A stretch of 64,000 nt of DNA, from positions 85,011 to 149,010 of the forward strand of contig CAJTFG010000004.1 of NCBI GenBank assembly GCA_910575705.1. The letters are read 5' to 3'. The notes under the pieces were generated by a model. It searched no databases. It was not told the DNA's origin and worked only from the letters and a program-made list of their open reading frames with translations. Below, piece by piece: positions 33,062-42,296 of this stretch. Made by a program: the position numbers and the translations under genes. Within the stretch, counting starts at the first letter, position 1; each line of letters opens with the position of its first letter. This DNA comes from Erysipelotrichales bacterium (lineage in GTDB: Bacteria > Bacillota_I > Bacilli_A > Erysipelotrichales > Erysipelotrichaceae).

Positions 33062-33754
33062 ATGCTGGAAATTCTAAAGAAAACCGTATGTGAAGCAAAT
33101 TTGGAACTGGTTAAATACGGACTGGTTACATTTACCTGGGGGAATGTTTCAGGTATAGATGAAAGCGGACAATATGTTGTCATCAAGCCCAGCGGCGTAG
33201 AATATGATCGTATGAAACCGGAAGATATGGTTGTGACGGATTTAAACGGAACGGTTATAGAAGGAAAATTAAAGCCCTCCAGCGATCTTATGACACATCT
33301 TGTTATGTATAAAAATTTTCATGGGATTAAAGGTATCGTTCATACGCATTCACGTAATGCTACATCTTTTGCTCAAAGCCTAAAAGATATTCAGCCGTAT
33401 GGAACGACGCACGGTGATTATTTTCATGGGGTTATTCCATGTACTCGTTTAATGAAAAAAGAAGAAATTGAAGGCGACTATGAATTAGAAACAGGGAAGG
33501 TCATAGTAGAGACATTGAAAATCAGAGATATTGATCCTCTCGCTGTTCCAGCTGTGCTTGTTGCTTCTCATGGCCCGTTCGCATGGGGAACAGATCCGAA
33601 AAATGCAGTGCATAATGCCGTGGTATTGGAAGAGCTTGCCTATATGGCACATATGACAGAAAATATTAATCCGGAAACTTCACCGATGCAGAAAGATCTT
33701 TTAGATAAACATTTTTTTCGGAAACATGGGGAGCATGCCTATTATGGACAGTAA
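33062..33754 (+). CDS. ulaF: L-ribulose-5-phosphate 4-epimerase
   Basis: 230 residues from ATG 33062 (GGAG 7 bases upstream). Converts L-ribulose-5-P to D-xylulose-5-P. It has the AraD/UlaF residues in place: S-S-D (D75), zinc H94 and H96 in H-T-H-S-R-N-A, acid/base region G-D-Y (D119), third His H170 in S-H-G-P-F-A-W-G, and the C-terminal H-A-Y-Y-G-Q typical of AraD. Ends within the start of the next gene (11-bp overlap). Confidence 0.95.
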   Translation: MLEILKKTVCEANLELVKYGLVTFTWGNVSGIDESGQYVVIKPSGVEYDRMKPEDMVVTDLNGTVIEGKLKPSSDLMTHLVMYKNFHGIKGIVHTHSRNATSFAQSLKDIQPYGTTHGDYFHGVIPCTRLMKKEEIEGDYELETGKVIVETLKIRDIDPLAVPAVLVASHGPFAWGTDPKNAVHNAVVLEELAYMAHMTENINPETSPMQKDLLDKHFFRKHGEHAYYGQ

Positions 33755-34592
33755 CTATCGTTTAGGACTTTACGAGAAAGCAATGCCGAATTTTCTTAGT
33801 ATTGCTGAAAAGCTAACATATGCGAAGAAATTTGGGTTTGATTATTTGGAATTAAGCATTGATGAGAGCGATGAAAAGCTGAAGCGTCTGGATATGCCAT
33901 GGATAGAGAGAAAGAAAATAATAGATGCCATGCATGAGAACGGAATATCCATTGATTCTATCTGTTTAAGCGGTCATAGAAAATATCCGATGGGTTCCTT
34001 GCAGGAATCCGTTGTGAAACGCTCTATGGAAATCATGGAAAAAGCAATCCTATTGGCAAAAGATCTCGGCATACGTATGATTCAGCTGGCAGGATATGAT
34101 GTTTATTATGAACAGGGTAATGACAGAACAAAACAATTCTTTCAACAAAATTTGAAGAAAGCGGTAAGCATGGCAAGCAGATATGGCTTGCTGCTAGGTT
34201 TTGAAACGATGGAAACACCTTTTATGGATACGGTTGAAAAAGCTATGACATATGTAACTCAGGTCGATAGTTCGTATTTGCATGTATATCCGGATATTGG
34301 AAATCTAACCAATGCTGCAAAGCTGTACGGGCATGATGTCAATGAAGATATCAGGAAAGGAAAAGGTCATATAATTGCGGCCCATTTAAAGGAAACTCTG
34401 CCGGGCAAATATCGTGAAATTCCTTATGGAACAGGACATACACAATTTGTCAGCAATATTAGACAATTGGCTGAGCTTGGCGTTTTTATGTTTGTCGGAG
34501 AGTTTTGGTATGTCGGACAGGAAGACTGGCAGGAAGATATAAGAAAGGCAAATGTATTTTTACGCAGTCATTTAGATAGAGTATTTGTATAG
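33744..34592 (+). CDS. Second UlaE-like L-ribulose-5-phosphate 3-epimerase
   Basis: 282 residues from ATG 33744, chosen for its distance from GGGGAG (33728-33733). Starts Y-R-L-G-L-Y-E-K-A-M-P as in UlaE/UlxE proteins, with S-G-H-R-K-Y-P, G-F-E-T-M-E (catalytic Glu strand), Y-P-D-I-G-N, A-A-H-L-K-E and V-G-E-F-W metal-site segments. Same family as the protein at 21448 but clearly diverged. Either redundant or acting on a different 5-phosphate. Confidence 0.92.
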   Translation: MDSNYRLGLYEKAMPNFLSIAEKLTYAKKFGFDYLELSIDESDEKLKRLDMPWIERKKIIDAMHENGISIDSICLSGHRKYPMGSLQESVVKRSMEIMEKAILLAKDLGIRMIQLAGYDVYYEQGNDRTKQFFQQNLKKAVSMASRYGLLLGFETMETPFMDTVEKAMTYVTQVDSSYLHVYPDIGNLTNAAKLYGHDVNEDIRKGKGHIIAAHLKETLPGKYREIPYGTGHTQFVSNIRQLAELGVFMFVGEFWYVGQEDWQEDIRKANVFLRSHLDRVFV

Positions 34593-34610
34593 CAGAAAGG
34601 AGAGAGGAAC

Positions 34611-35426
34611 ATGCAGAAGGAAGTATTACAAAAGCACGCATGCAATATTCGTCGTAATATCATACAGATGGTTTATGACGCTCAAAGCGGCCATCCGGGA
34701 GGTTCTCTAGGAGCAGTAGACATTCTGACATATTTGTATTTTGAAGAAATGGATGTGGATAAGAGCAATGTAGCTTCTCTTGAACGCGACCGTTTCGTTT
34801 TATCAAAGGGACATACCAGTCCTGCGTTATATGCTGTACTATATGAAGCAGGTTTGCTGCAGGAAGATCTTTCTACATTTCGACAGATAAATTCGAAACT
34901 GCAGGGACATCCGAATATGAATTACGTAGCTGGCGTCGATATGTCAACAGGTTCTTTAGGGCAGGGAATCAGTACGGCTGTCGGAATGGCACTGGCAAAC
35001 CGTCTGGATCAGAGCAGCCATCGCGTTTATGTGCTTGTAGGAGATGGAGAAAGCGAAGAGGGTCTCGTATGGGAAGCGATGATGGCGGCCGGTCATTATC
35101 AATTGGATAATTTATGTGTGATATTCGATGTTAATCATTTGCAGATTGACGGAAAGATAGAGGATGTCTTAAATCCTATGCCGCTGGATAAAAAAGCGGA
35201 AGCATTTCAATTTCATGTCATCTGCTGTGACGGACATGATTTTGATGATTTGCAAAGAGCGTTCGATGAAGCCGGAAAAACAAAAGGAAAGCCGACGGCA
35301 ATTATTGCTAATACGATAAAGGGTAAAGGTGTCTCTTTTATGGAAAATAACTATGCTTGGCATGGAAGTGCACCGAATGAGGAGCAATATCTTCAGGCAA
35401 TGGAAGAATTAAAGGAGGGAATCTAG
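34611..35426 (+). CDS. Transketolase, N-terminal (TPP-binding) subunit
   Basis: 271 residues. It has S-G-H-P-G-G-S-L-G, S-K-G-H-T-S-P-A, T-G-S-L-G-Q-G and the thiamine-Mg motif G-D-G-E-S-E-E-G with a later N-x-x-Q-I-D-G. Forms a split transketolase with the next gene product. Moves D-xylulose-5-P made by UlaF into the pentose phosphate pathway. AAAGGAGAG precedes the ATG. Confidence 0.93.
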   Translation: MQKEVLQKHACNIRRNIIQMVYDAQSGHPGGSLGAVDILTYLYFEEMDVDKSNVASLERDRFVLSKGHTSPALYAVLYEAGLLQEDLSTFRQINSKLQGHPNMNYVAGVDMSTGSLGQGISTAVGMALANRLDQSSHRVYVLVGDGESEEGLVWEAMMAAGHYQLDNLCVIFDVNHLQIDGKIEDVLNPMPLDKKAEAFQFHVICCDGHDFDDLQRAFDEAGKTKGKPTAIIANTIKGKGVSFMENNYAWHGSAPNEEQYLQAMEELKEGI

Positions 35427-35427
35427 C

Positions 35428-36360
35428 ATGGCACAGGAAACGAGAAATGCTTATGGTGAAGAACTCGCTAGATTGATTCAAAAGGATTCTAATATTGTTG
35501 TATTAGATGCAGATTTGACGAAATCGACAAAAACGATTGAAGCAAAGAAAGCATGTGAGGAACGCCATTTCAATGCCGGTATTGCTGAATGCAATATGAT
35601 GGGGATGGCAGCTGGTTTGGCTGCCAGCGGCAAGACGGTTTTTGCCAGCAGTTTTGCAATTTTTGCGGCAGGAAGGGCTTTTGAAATTATCCGTAATTCC
35701 ATCTGCTATCCTAAGTTAAATGTTAAGGTGTGTGCTACGCATGCAGGACTTAGTGTAGGAGAAGACGGAGCGTCTCATCAATCCGTAGAAGATGTTGCTA
35801 TTATGCGCAGCATTCCGAATATGCAGGTTTATGTTCCCTGCGATCAATATGAAACCAAGGCGATCATACGTCATGTAGCCAAGGAAAAAGGCCCCTGCTA
35901 TGTAAGACTGGGAAGAGGAAAGGCAGAAGACGTTTATCGGGAAGATACTGATTTCAAGATTGGCAGAGTGAATGTTCTGACAGAAGGAAAAGATGTTTGC
36001 TTGTTTGCCATGGGGCTGATGGTACAGGAGGCTCTTCAGGCAAAGGAACTTCTGAAGAAAGAAGAAATTGATGCTGAAGTTGTCAATGTATCCTGTATCA
36101 AACCCATTGACGAACAGGGCATTATAGATTCTGTCAAGGGTCATAAGCTGGCCTTTGCTTTGGAAGAGCACAGTGTTATAGGAGGGCTTTACTCTGCTGT
36201 TGCGGAAGTGCTTATCAAGACAACCGGAACCAGACTGCTTCCTATTGGCGTTAATGATACCTTTGGCGAAAGCGGCAAGGCAAAGGATGTGCTAGAAAAA
36301 TACGGATTGACAGCGGAGCATATCGTTTCAGCTGTAAAAGAAGAGCTTTTAAAGAAATAA
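35428..36360 (+). CDS. Transketolase, C-terminal subunit
   Basis: 310 residues, beginning one base after the stop of the N-terminal subunit. Pyrimidine-binding domain with D-A-D-L-T-K-S-T-K, N-A-G-I-A-E-C-N-M (catalytic Glu) and T-H-A-G-L-S-V-G-E-D-G-A-S-H-Q. A C-terminal transketolase domain with E-E-H-S-V-I-G-G follows. Last gene of the plus-strand sugar operon, followed by a terminator. Confidence 0.94.
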   Translation: MAQETRNAYGEELARLIQKDSNIVVLDADLTKSTKTIEAKKACEERHFNAGIAECNMMGMAAGLAASGKTVFASSFAIFAAGRAFEIIRNSICYPKLNVKVCATHAGLSVGEDGASHQSVEDVAIMRSIPNMQVYVPCDQYETKAIIRHVAKEKGPCYVRLGRGKAEDVYREDTDFKIGRVNVLTEGKDVCLFAMGLMVQEALQAKELLKKEEIDAEVVNVSCIKPIDEQGIIDSVKGHKLAFALEEHSVIGGLYSAVAEVLIKTTGTRLLPIGVNDTFGESGKAKDVLEKYGLTAEHIVSAVKEELLKK

Positions 36361-36378
36361 TATGTATAGTTGTGATTG

Positions 36379-36415
36379 AGATCTGTTAGCTTTATCGGCG
36401 CAGATCTTTTTTTTT
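36379..36415 (+). terminator. Terminator of the sugar operon
   Basis: AGATCTG / CAGATCT stem with a long T run. Confidence 0.88.
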
Positions 36416-36432
36416 CGGATAAACGAAGATAC

Positions 36433-36463
36433 AAAAAAACGTCGAGTCATGTGAGATTCGACG
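36433..36463 (-). terminator. Terminator of the tRNA-Arg pair
   Basis: On the minus strand CGTCGA / TCGACG (extended past one mismatch) followed by seven T residues. Confidence 0.8.
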
Positions 36464-36470
36464 AAATTAT

Positions 36471-36545
36471 TGGCATCCCCTGCAGGAATCGAACCTGCAC
36501 TTAGTCCTTAGGAGGGACCCGTAATATCCATTTTACTAAGGGGAT
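36471..36545 (-). tRNA. tRNA-Arg (anticodon CCT)
   Basis: Acceptor ATCCCCT/AGGGGAT with CCA encoded, D-stem GTAA/TTAC, anticodon stem GGTCC/GGACT with loop CTCCTAA, T-arm GCAGG/CCTGC. Confidence 0.93.
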
Positions 36546-36557
36546 CTTTATAAAAAA

Positions 36558-36635
36558 TGGCGCGCCCAACAGGATTTGAACCTGTAACCTTCTGAATCGG
36601 AATCAGATGCTCTATCCAATTGGAGCTATGGGCGC
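36558..36635 (-). tRNA. tRNA-Arg (anticodon CCG)
   Basis: Acceptor GCGCCCA/TGGGCGC with CCA encoded, anticodon stem TCTGA/TCAGA with loop TTCCGAT, T-arm ACAGG/CCTGT. Twelve bases upstream of the other tRNA-Arg and probably in one transcript. Confidence 0.93.
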
Positions 36636-36759
36636 TGCTATGAAACTGCCCATATATCATACCATACTTCTATTTTTAAATAAAGTTTTATCAAGCAAAT
36701 TTATGTTTCATTTTAGGGAATATGCTATAATAATGAAGTCTTAAGAGGAGAAGGTGTCT

Positions 36760-38547
36760 ATGCGATTTATGAAGAAAATAATAATAGCCGGTATAGGGAT
36801 CCTGTTTTCTCTTTCATGCTGTCTGCATCCGCTGTATGCGCAAGAGGAAGCGGTCCCTTATATGATAAGTTCTTATAAGATCCGTATGAATATCAAAGAT
36901 AACGGTCTTATTCAGGTACATGAACAAATTGACATCAGCAACTGTGAAGATCTGATGTTGGCTCGGGTAATTCCTACTGTTTATAAAGTAGCGCAAAACG
37001 ATGTAATATTTGAACAGGATTGTTCTTTGACGAATGTTTCCGTCCCGAATCATGATTATACGATTACCGAAGAAGATATCACATCGAAGATCAATATCGT
37101 TCTATCGAAAAAGACGGAGACGATCGATCTCTCTTATAATCTCCAGCTGGATGATTTTCAATTGGAAAATCAGCAGCTTCTGTATTATACGCTGTTTACC
37201 GGATTTCAAGGTTCTATCTTGTCTTTTGAGGCAGAGATCACGTTTCCTGAAATCGTGAATTTTCCTATTCAGCTGATTAATGAACAAGGCCAGCTCGTCA
37301 GTGATTATCAGATGACGTCAGAAGAAAACAAGGTTTTCATCACTACACGTAAGAGTATTTCTTTCGGTTCCCACCTGGCCATACAGGCGATTTTGCCGGC
37401 TGAGTATTTTACCTTCGGATTCACCGTGGATTATCAGCTTCTCAGCGCTTTGTTGTCTGTACTGTTAGTTTGCGGATCTTTCTTGGTTTATATGGGGAAA
37501 GGAAGGACAGGCAGAAAGAAACGATATCTTTCTCATCCGCCGAAAGGTGTGCCGACTGTTCTTTATGGATATATCGCAGATGGTTATATGAGCGATAAGG
37601 ATTTTTTTCCATTGCTTGTCGAATGGGCAAATAAGGGATATATATGGATAGAGGAGAGCAGTCAGAATATTCATATCCTGTTGCGCAAGGAGCTTCCCGC
37701 ATCTTCCCCCGCTTATGAAAAGCTGTTTTTTGATGCTATCTTCGGTAAAAAGACGGATGTTGATTTGTATGACTTAGAAAATAAGGATTTTACTCTTATT
37801 TTCGATGAGTTAAAAGAAATGGTCTATGATATGTTATGTCGTCATTCCAAGCAGGGTATCTATCGCATGAATCATATCTATCATCAGGTCAGCTGCTGTC
37901 TGTTGGCTGGGTTGCCCATGTTTTTTGCGGTATTGGCGGCTTATTATACAGAATCTTTACAACTGTTTCAAGCATTGCTTCCTGCTTGCGCAGCGTGTAT
38001 CGGCGTTTCTCTGACTTGTATTCCATGGGTATATCTCGTCATTAAATATCCGGTATTATCGCAAAAGAGCCGAAAAGGGATCTTTACGATGATCGCGGTC
38101 ATACAATCATCTGTTTTATTTGTGATAAGTTATAGTTTATTGAATCACCACATGAATTTTCTGTATATCATCATTCATGTATTGATGACGATCTTGTTTA
38201 TGCTTGATTTGTTTGCTCTTGACCGTCGTACAAAAAAGGGAAGCCGTTATTATAGACAGATTCAAGCTTTGGATAATTTTGTTCATCAGTCGCGTGTAGC
38301 GCAGATTGATGAGTTGGTATATCGAGAGCCGAATTATTATTATAATATGCTACCTTACGCTGTTGCTTTGGATGTCTTACAGATCTGGTCCGGCAAATTT
38401 GCCGCGCTCATGATTGAAAAACCGTTTTGGTTCTTAACGCCTCGTTCTTCCGCGCAATCCATGTATTGGGTAGAACCGCTCGTTTATGCTGTAGAGGATA
38501 TTGCGACTGCGATATTGCAGCATCCTTCTCATGCCAGAACATATTAA
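36760..38547 (+). CDS. DUF2207-type membrane protein
   Basis: 595 residues from ATG 36760 (AGGAGAAGG upstream); a GTG two codons earlier is inside that site. A signal peptide ends around Y-A-Q (about 28). An extracytoplasmic beta-rich DUF2207 domain (to about 220) has Y-x-I-x-M-N-I-K-D-N-G-L-I-Q-V-H-E-Q-I. One helix follows near 226-245, then a cytosolic stretch with a winged-helix-like P-P-K-G-V-P-T-V-L-Y-G-Y start. Three to four more helices lie near 380-495. Function of the family unknown. Convergent with the lactonase gene. Confidence 0.82.
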   Translation: MRFMKKIIIAGIGILFSLSCCLHPLYAQEEAVPYMISSYKIRMNIKDNGLIQVHEQIDISNCEDLMLARVIPTVYKVAQNDVIFEQDCSLTNVSVPNHDYTITEEDITSKINIVLSKKTETIDLSYNLQLDDFQLENQQLLYYTLFTGFQGSILSFEAEITFPEIVNFPIQLINEQGQLVSDYQMTSEENKVFITTRKSISFGSHLAIQAILPAEYFTFGFTVDYQLLSALLSVLLVCGSFLVYMGKGRTGRKKRYLSHPPKGVPTVLYGYIADGYMSDKDFFPLLVEWANKGYIWIEESSQNIHILLRKELPASSPAYEKLFFDAIFGKKTDVDLYDLENKDFTLIFDELKEMVYDMLCRHSKQGIYRMNHIYHQVSCCLLAGLPMFFAVLAAYYTESLQLFQALLPACAACIGVSLTCIPWVYLVIKYPVLSQKSRKGIFTMIAVIQSSVLFVISYSLLNHHMNFLYIIIHVLMTILFMLDLFALDRRTKKGSRYYRQIQALDNFVHQSRVAQIDELVYREPNYYYNMLPYAVALDVLQIWSGKFAALMIEKPFWFLTPRSSAQSMYWVEPLVYAVEDIATAILQHPSHARTY

Positions 38548-38578
38548 AAGGTTCACTGTAATTTACAGTGAACCTTTT
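38546..38578. terminator. Bidirectional terminator (16-bp arms)
   Basis: A perfect 33-base palindrome (16-base arms, one central base) spans both convergent stop codons. Confidence 0.92.
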
Positions 38579-39554
38579 ACATGAATTCGATATGACAAGG
38601 CTGCGGTACATTTATTTCGCTGCATTGTTCGCAGATCAATCCCGATGTATCCAGCCGGAAGCTGACGATATTATGGGAATATCGGTTTGCTACAAGGAGA
38701 AAACCGGCGGTAGGATCTAATTTCATCTCGCGGGGATGGTCACCTCCGCATTCGATAAACTGTACCGGCTTTAAAAGACCGCGTTCTATTTCAAAAACAG
38801 TGATGATGTTGCTGCCGCGCGTCGTTGTATACAGATGCCGTCCATCCTTGTGGATACAGATGGCGGCGCTTGCATTTTCTTTTTTTGCATCGAAGGGAAG
38901 TACTGTATTGATCTGGACGCCTTGATAATTCGTATTCTTAACATTGCGAAAGGTAAAGACTTCATTGCTGAGTTCGCTTAAAACATATAAGAAGGTACCT
39001 GTTCGGTCGTGTACTGCTTGTCGGGGTCCCGTTCCTTTTGGGAATCGAATGGTATCGATCTCTTGGAAACCCGCGTTTTCATCTAAGATCTTAATTTCAT
39101 CGAGTCCCAGACAAACAACGAATAGATAGTTCTTATGAAAGAACACCTGATGACATTTCGCATGCTCGCCATAGGAAAACGTATGCCTTAACTCCAATGC
39201 TCCTTTTGTGAATTCATAGATATGTACGGTTCCTTCGTGATAACCGGCGCTTACGATGATATTGTCTTTTCTCGTTATATAACAAGCGGTCTTTTTATCG
39301 TGATAAACACAATCACGACAGACGATCAGCGGCTGTGTCATATTGATATCCAGCAAGGTGATTCCCGCAGTATCGTCTTTGCGTATCGTAGAGAGGATCT
39401 GGCCTTTCTGATAAACGAGAAATTTCGGTTCCTCTATTTCGTAAAACAGATTGGGAATGCCGATACTTCCATCGTGAGGATAGAACATGGCTCTGTGAAT
39501 ACCGAGACTTTCCGTATCTGTATATGTACCGATTAAAAAGGGTATCTGTCGCAT
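38577..39554 (-). CDS. 6-phosphogluconolactonase-like beta-propeller lactonase
   Basis: 325 residues, YkgB/Pgl family seven-blade propeller. The start is F-L-I-G-T-Y-T; later come K-C-H-Q-V-F, G-T-G-P-R-Q-A-V-H-D, G-R-H-L-Y-T-T-T-R and G-G-D-H-P-R-E-M-K-L-D-P, the motifs forming the central active-site arginines and histidines. Would hydrolyse 6-phosphogluconolactone in the cytosol, though muconate-type lactones are possible. AGGAAGTGAT precedes the ATG. Confidence 0.87.
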   Translation of the reverse strand: MRQIPFLIGTYTDTESLGIHRAMFYPHDGSIGIPNLFYEIEEPKFLVYQKGQILSTIRKDDTAGITLLDINMTQPLIVCRDCVYHDKKTACYITRKDNIIVSAGYHEGTVHIYEFTKGALELRHTFSYGEHAKCHQVFFHKNYLFVVCLGLDEIKILDENAGFQEIDTIRFPKGTGPRQAVHDRTGTFLYVLSELSNEVFTFRNVKNTNYQGVQINTVLPFDAKKENASAAICIHKDGRHLYTTTRGSNIITVFEIERGLLKPVQFIECGGDHPREMKLDPTAGFLLVANRYSHNIVSFRLDTSGLICEQCSEINVPQPCHIEFM

Positions 39555-39607
39555 AGTATCACTTCCTATCGCTTACATTGTAGCAGAAAACACAAGAAGA
39601 AAGAAAA

Positions 39608-40465
39608 TTATTTTTCATAATACTTGATCAGAGCTTGTGTTCCGTCATTTTCATGACTGTTTTTCTGCAGTTCTTCATACATGCCGCAAACGGTATCCAG
39701 CATCAAAAGATGCTCATGATGCTCTTCCATGACGTTTTGAATGATTTTCATATCTTTGATGAAATGTTTGATGTAGAAGCCCGGTTGAAAATCGTTTTTC
39801 AATACTTTCGGAGCTGTGTGAAGCAATTGCCAGCTTCCCGCTGCACCATTGGCGATAACCTTTAGAGCCTCTTCTTCTGCAAGATGGTTCATACGCATGT
39901 AATGAATGGCTTCGCTCATAGCTGCGACGGCTCCGGCAACGGCGATTTGGTTCGCTGCCTTGGCGTGTTGTCCGCATCCCGCTTTTCCCATATGATGAAT
40001 CTCTTTTCCCATGCAGCAAAACAAAGGATAGGCCTTTTGATAATCGTCTTCATCTCCGCCTGCCATGATGGACAAGGTGCCGTTGATCGCACCGCTGTCT
40101 CCTCCGGAAACCGGGGCATCCAGCATATGTAAGCCATATGTTTTGGCTTCCTCATATAATCTTGCGGCCAGTTGTGGAGAGGAAGTCGTCATATCGATCA
40201 GAAGCGCTCCTTTTTTTGCATGAGCGAAAATTCCGTTTTGTGTGTACACTTCTTCTACGTCATTTGGATAGCCTACCATCGTAAAGATGGCATCGCAATC
40301 CTTAACGCATTCACCGATACTTGAAAATGCCGTTACTCCATTTTGTTCAAGCTGCCTGGCTTTTTCTTCTGTTCGGTTATAAAGATGAAGCTGATGCCCC
40401 GCTTCGTGTAGATGCGATAACATTGCCGTCCCCATGATCCCTGTACCGATCCATGCTATGTTCAT
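39608..40465 (-). CDS. 2-hydroxy-3-oxopropionate reductase / 3-hydroxyisobutyrate dehydrogenase family
   Basis: 285 residues from ATG 40465; the longer frame adds 45 unsupported residues. Rossmann motif G-T-G-I-M-G (7-12), D-M-T-T-S-S-P substrate loop, D-A-P-V-S-G-G-D-S-G-A and the catalytic Lys in G-C-G-Q-H-A-K-A-A-N-Q. Reduces tartronate semialdehyde or a related beta-hydroxyacid with NAD(P)H. No glyoxylate genes are adjacent, so the exact substrate is open. Confidence 0.9.
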   Translation of the reverse strand: MNIAWIGTGIMGTAMLSHLHEAGHQLHLYNRTEEKARQLEQNGVTAFSSIGECVKDCDAIFTMVGYPNDVEEVYTQNGIFAHAKKGALLIDMTTSSPQLAARLYEEAKTYGLHMLDAPVSGGDSGAINGTLSIMAGGDEDDYQKAYPLFCCMGKEIHHMGKAGCGQHAKAANQIAVAGAVAAMSEAIHYMRMNHLAEEEALKVIANGAAGSWQLLHTAPKVLKNDFQPGFYIKHFIKDMKIIQNVMEEHHEHLLMLDTVCGMYEELQKNSHENDGTQALIKYYEK

Positions 40466-40698
40466 AATATGATCCCTCTTTTCTTTTGTAGTCATTATAA
40501 TAGATAAATCATAGATCATCAACACGATGCATACGATAAAAAAAGTGGTGTAAATTTTTATATTTTCTGTTACAATAATATCGTTATTGTAAAAAATCAC
40601 TGCATTTTATCTGAAAATTATGTGAATATGATTTGATAACATTGTCATCACATAATTATATCGGATAATATCTGCGTTTGAGGAAGAAAGGAACGATT

Positions 40699-41223
40699 AT
40701 GAAAAAAGAACAAAAACCAACGGTTACAGCTATTATCTTTTATGTATTTGCCGTATTGTTTCTGGCATATACCGCTTTTATGATCTTTACGGCTTATGAG
40801 TATGTAAGCGGATATATCGAGCAGGGAACCATCTCTTATGGAAGTGATTTTAAAGATATCCTTTCATTGTATGTACAGCAGGCAGGTCCTTATTTGGTGT
40901 ATGCTTTATTGCTGTATGGAATGGGGTATCTGGTAGACGTTGCCGCAAAAGTCAAAGAAAGCAAAGAGAGCGATCATGCGGGAAAAGAAACGACAGTTTC
41001 TGCTGCGGCTGTAAAAGAAACAAAAATTGCTGTTAAAAAAGAACAGAAAACAGAGGCTAAAAAGCAGACAGAAAAGAAAGAAAAACAAACGAAAGATACT
41101 GCCAAAGATACTAAAAAAGAAAACAAGGGTAAAGCAGCAAAAGCGAAAGAGAGTAAGAAAAAAGAAACAGCATCTGCTGAACCGACTGTAAAAGAAAGCG
41201 CGGACAAGGCAGAAACAAAATAA
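40699..41223 (+). CDS. Small membrane protein with Lys/Glu-rich tail
   Basis: 174 residues from ATG 40699 (AAGGAA upstream). Two membrane helices (about 9-33 and 62-82) with a short outer loop, then a ~90-residue tail almost only of K, E, A and T. No family recognised. The tail is low-complexity and probably disordered or helical; it could bind nucleic acid or ribosomes (speculative). Convergent with asd. Confidence 0.7.
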   Translation: MKKEQKPTVTAIIFYVFAVLFLAYTAFMIFTAYEYVSGYIEQGTISYGSDFKDILSLYVQQAGPYLVYALLLYGMGYLVDVAAKVKESKESDHAGKETTVSAAAVKETKIAVKKEQKTEAKKQTEKKEKQTKDTAKDTKKENKGKAAKAKESKKKETASAEPTVKESADKAETK

Positions 41224-41249
41224 GCGAAGCAATTATGCTTCGCTTTTAT
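41222..41249. terminator. Bidirectional terminator
   Basis: Perfect 10-bp stem AAGCGAAGCA / TGCTTCGCTT with a 4-nt loop and T run, overlapping the asd stop. Confidence 0.9.
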
Positions 41250-42264
41250 TTTCACTTTCAGCTTGGATCAGCAGTTCCATGATCTGAACGGCGTTTGTCG
41301 CTGCACCTTTACGTATCTGATCACCGCAGCACCATAGAGATAAGGCATTTTTATGAAGCGATAAATCTTTCCTTAAACGCCCGACATAGACAAGATCTTG
41401 ATCGCTCGTATCTAACGGCATAGGGTATCTTTTATTTTCGAGGTCGTCCATCAGTTGTATTCCGCTTCCTTTTTCCAGCAGTTTTTTAGCGGTATTCGGA
41501 TCGATCTCTTTTTCAAATTCGGCTAAAATGCTTTCGGAGTGTGAGCGGTAAACCGGCACACGGACACAAGTACAGTTGACGGCGAGTTCGGGAAGATTCA
41601 ATATTTTTCTTCCTTCATTTTGCATTTTCATTTCTTCCGCCGCATAGCCTTCTTCGTTAAAATTACCGATCTGCGGTATCAGATTATAAGCGATCTGATA
41701 AGGGAAAGCGGAAGTGACGATCGGTTGTTGACTGCGAATGGCTTCTACCTGATCATTCAGTTCCTGGATCCCCTTGATCCCGGCACCGCTGACAGCTTGG
41801 TAGGTACTTACGACCAGCCGTTTTAAAGTGGCATATGCATGTAGCGGCTGTAAAGCGACCAAAGCGATGATCGTTGCGCAGTTGGGATTTGCGATGATAC
41901 CGTGATGCCGAAAAGCGGCTTTCGGGTTTACTTCCGGAATAACGAGAGGCACATCGTCATCCAGACGGTAGGCGGAACTGTTATCGATAACGACAGCCCC
42001 TTCCTTTACCGCCAGAGGGATGAAGCGCTTTGCTACATCGTTTTCGGCAGCGGATAGTACAAAATCGATGTTGTGGAAACTGTCTTTTGTTGCTTCCTCG
42101 AATGTGAAGGTCTTATCCTGCATGCGTATGGTTTTCCCGGCACTGCGTTCACTTGTCAGCAGACGCAGTTCGTGAACAGGGAGTTTTTTTTCTAAGAGCA
42201 CTTCCAGCATCTGCGTTCCTACCGCTCCGCTGGCACCTAATATCGCAATGTTGTATGATTTCAT
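41233..42264 (-). CDS. asd: Aspartate-semialdehyde dehydrogenase
   Basis: 343 residues. Reduces aspartyl phosphate to aspartate semialdehyde with NADPH. NADP motif G-A-S-G-A-V-G, N-P-N-C-A-T catalytic Cys, then Y-Q-A-V-S-G-A-G and the substrate Arg/His segment V-P-V-Y-R-S-H-S-E. GGAGG precedes the ATG. Third gene of the hom-lysC-asd minus-strand operon. Confidence 0.96.
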   Translation of the reverse strand: MKSYNIAILGASGAVGTQMLEVLLEKKLPVHELRLLTSERSAGKTIRMQDKTFTFEEATKDSFHNIDFVLSAAENDVAKRFIPLAVKEGAVVIDNSSAYRLDDDVPLVIPEVNPKAAFRHHGIIANPNCATIIALVALQPLHAYATLKRLVVSTYQAVSGAGIKGIQELNDQVEAIRSQQPIVTSAFPYQIAYNLIPQIGNFNEEGYAAEEMKMQNEGRKILNLPELAVNCTCVRVPVYRSHSESILAEFEKEIDPNTAKKLLEKGSGIQLMDDLENKRYPMPLDTSDQDLVYVGRLRKDLSLHKNALSLWCCGDQIRKGAATNAVQIMELLIQAESENKSEA

Positions 42265-42296
42265 AACATCCTCCGTTTCTTTACAGTCTATGCATG

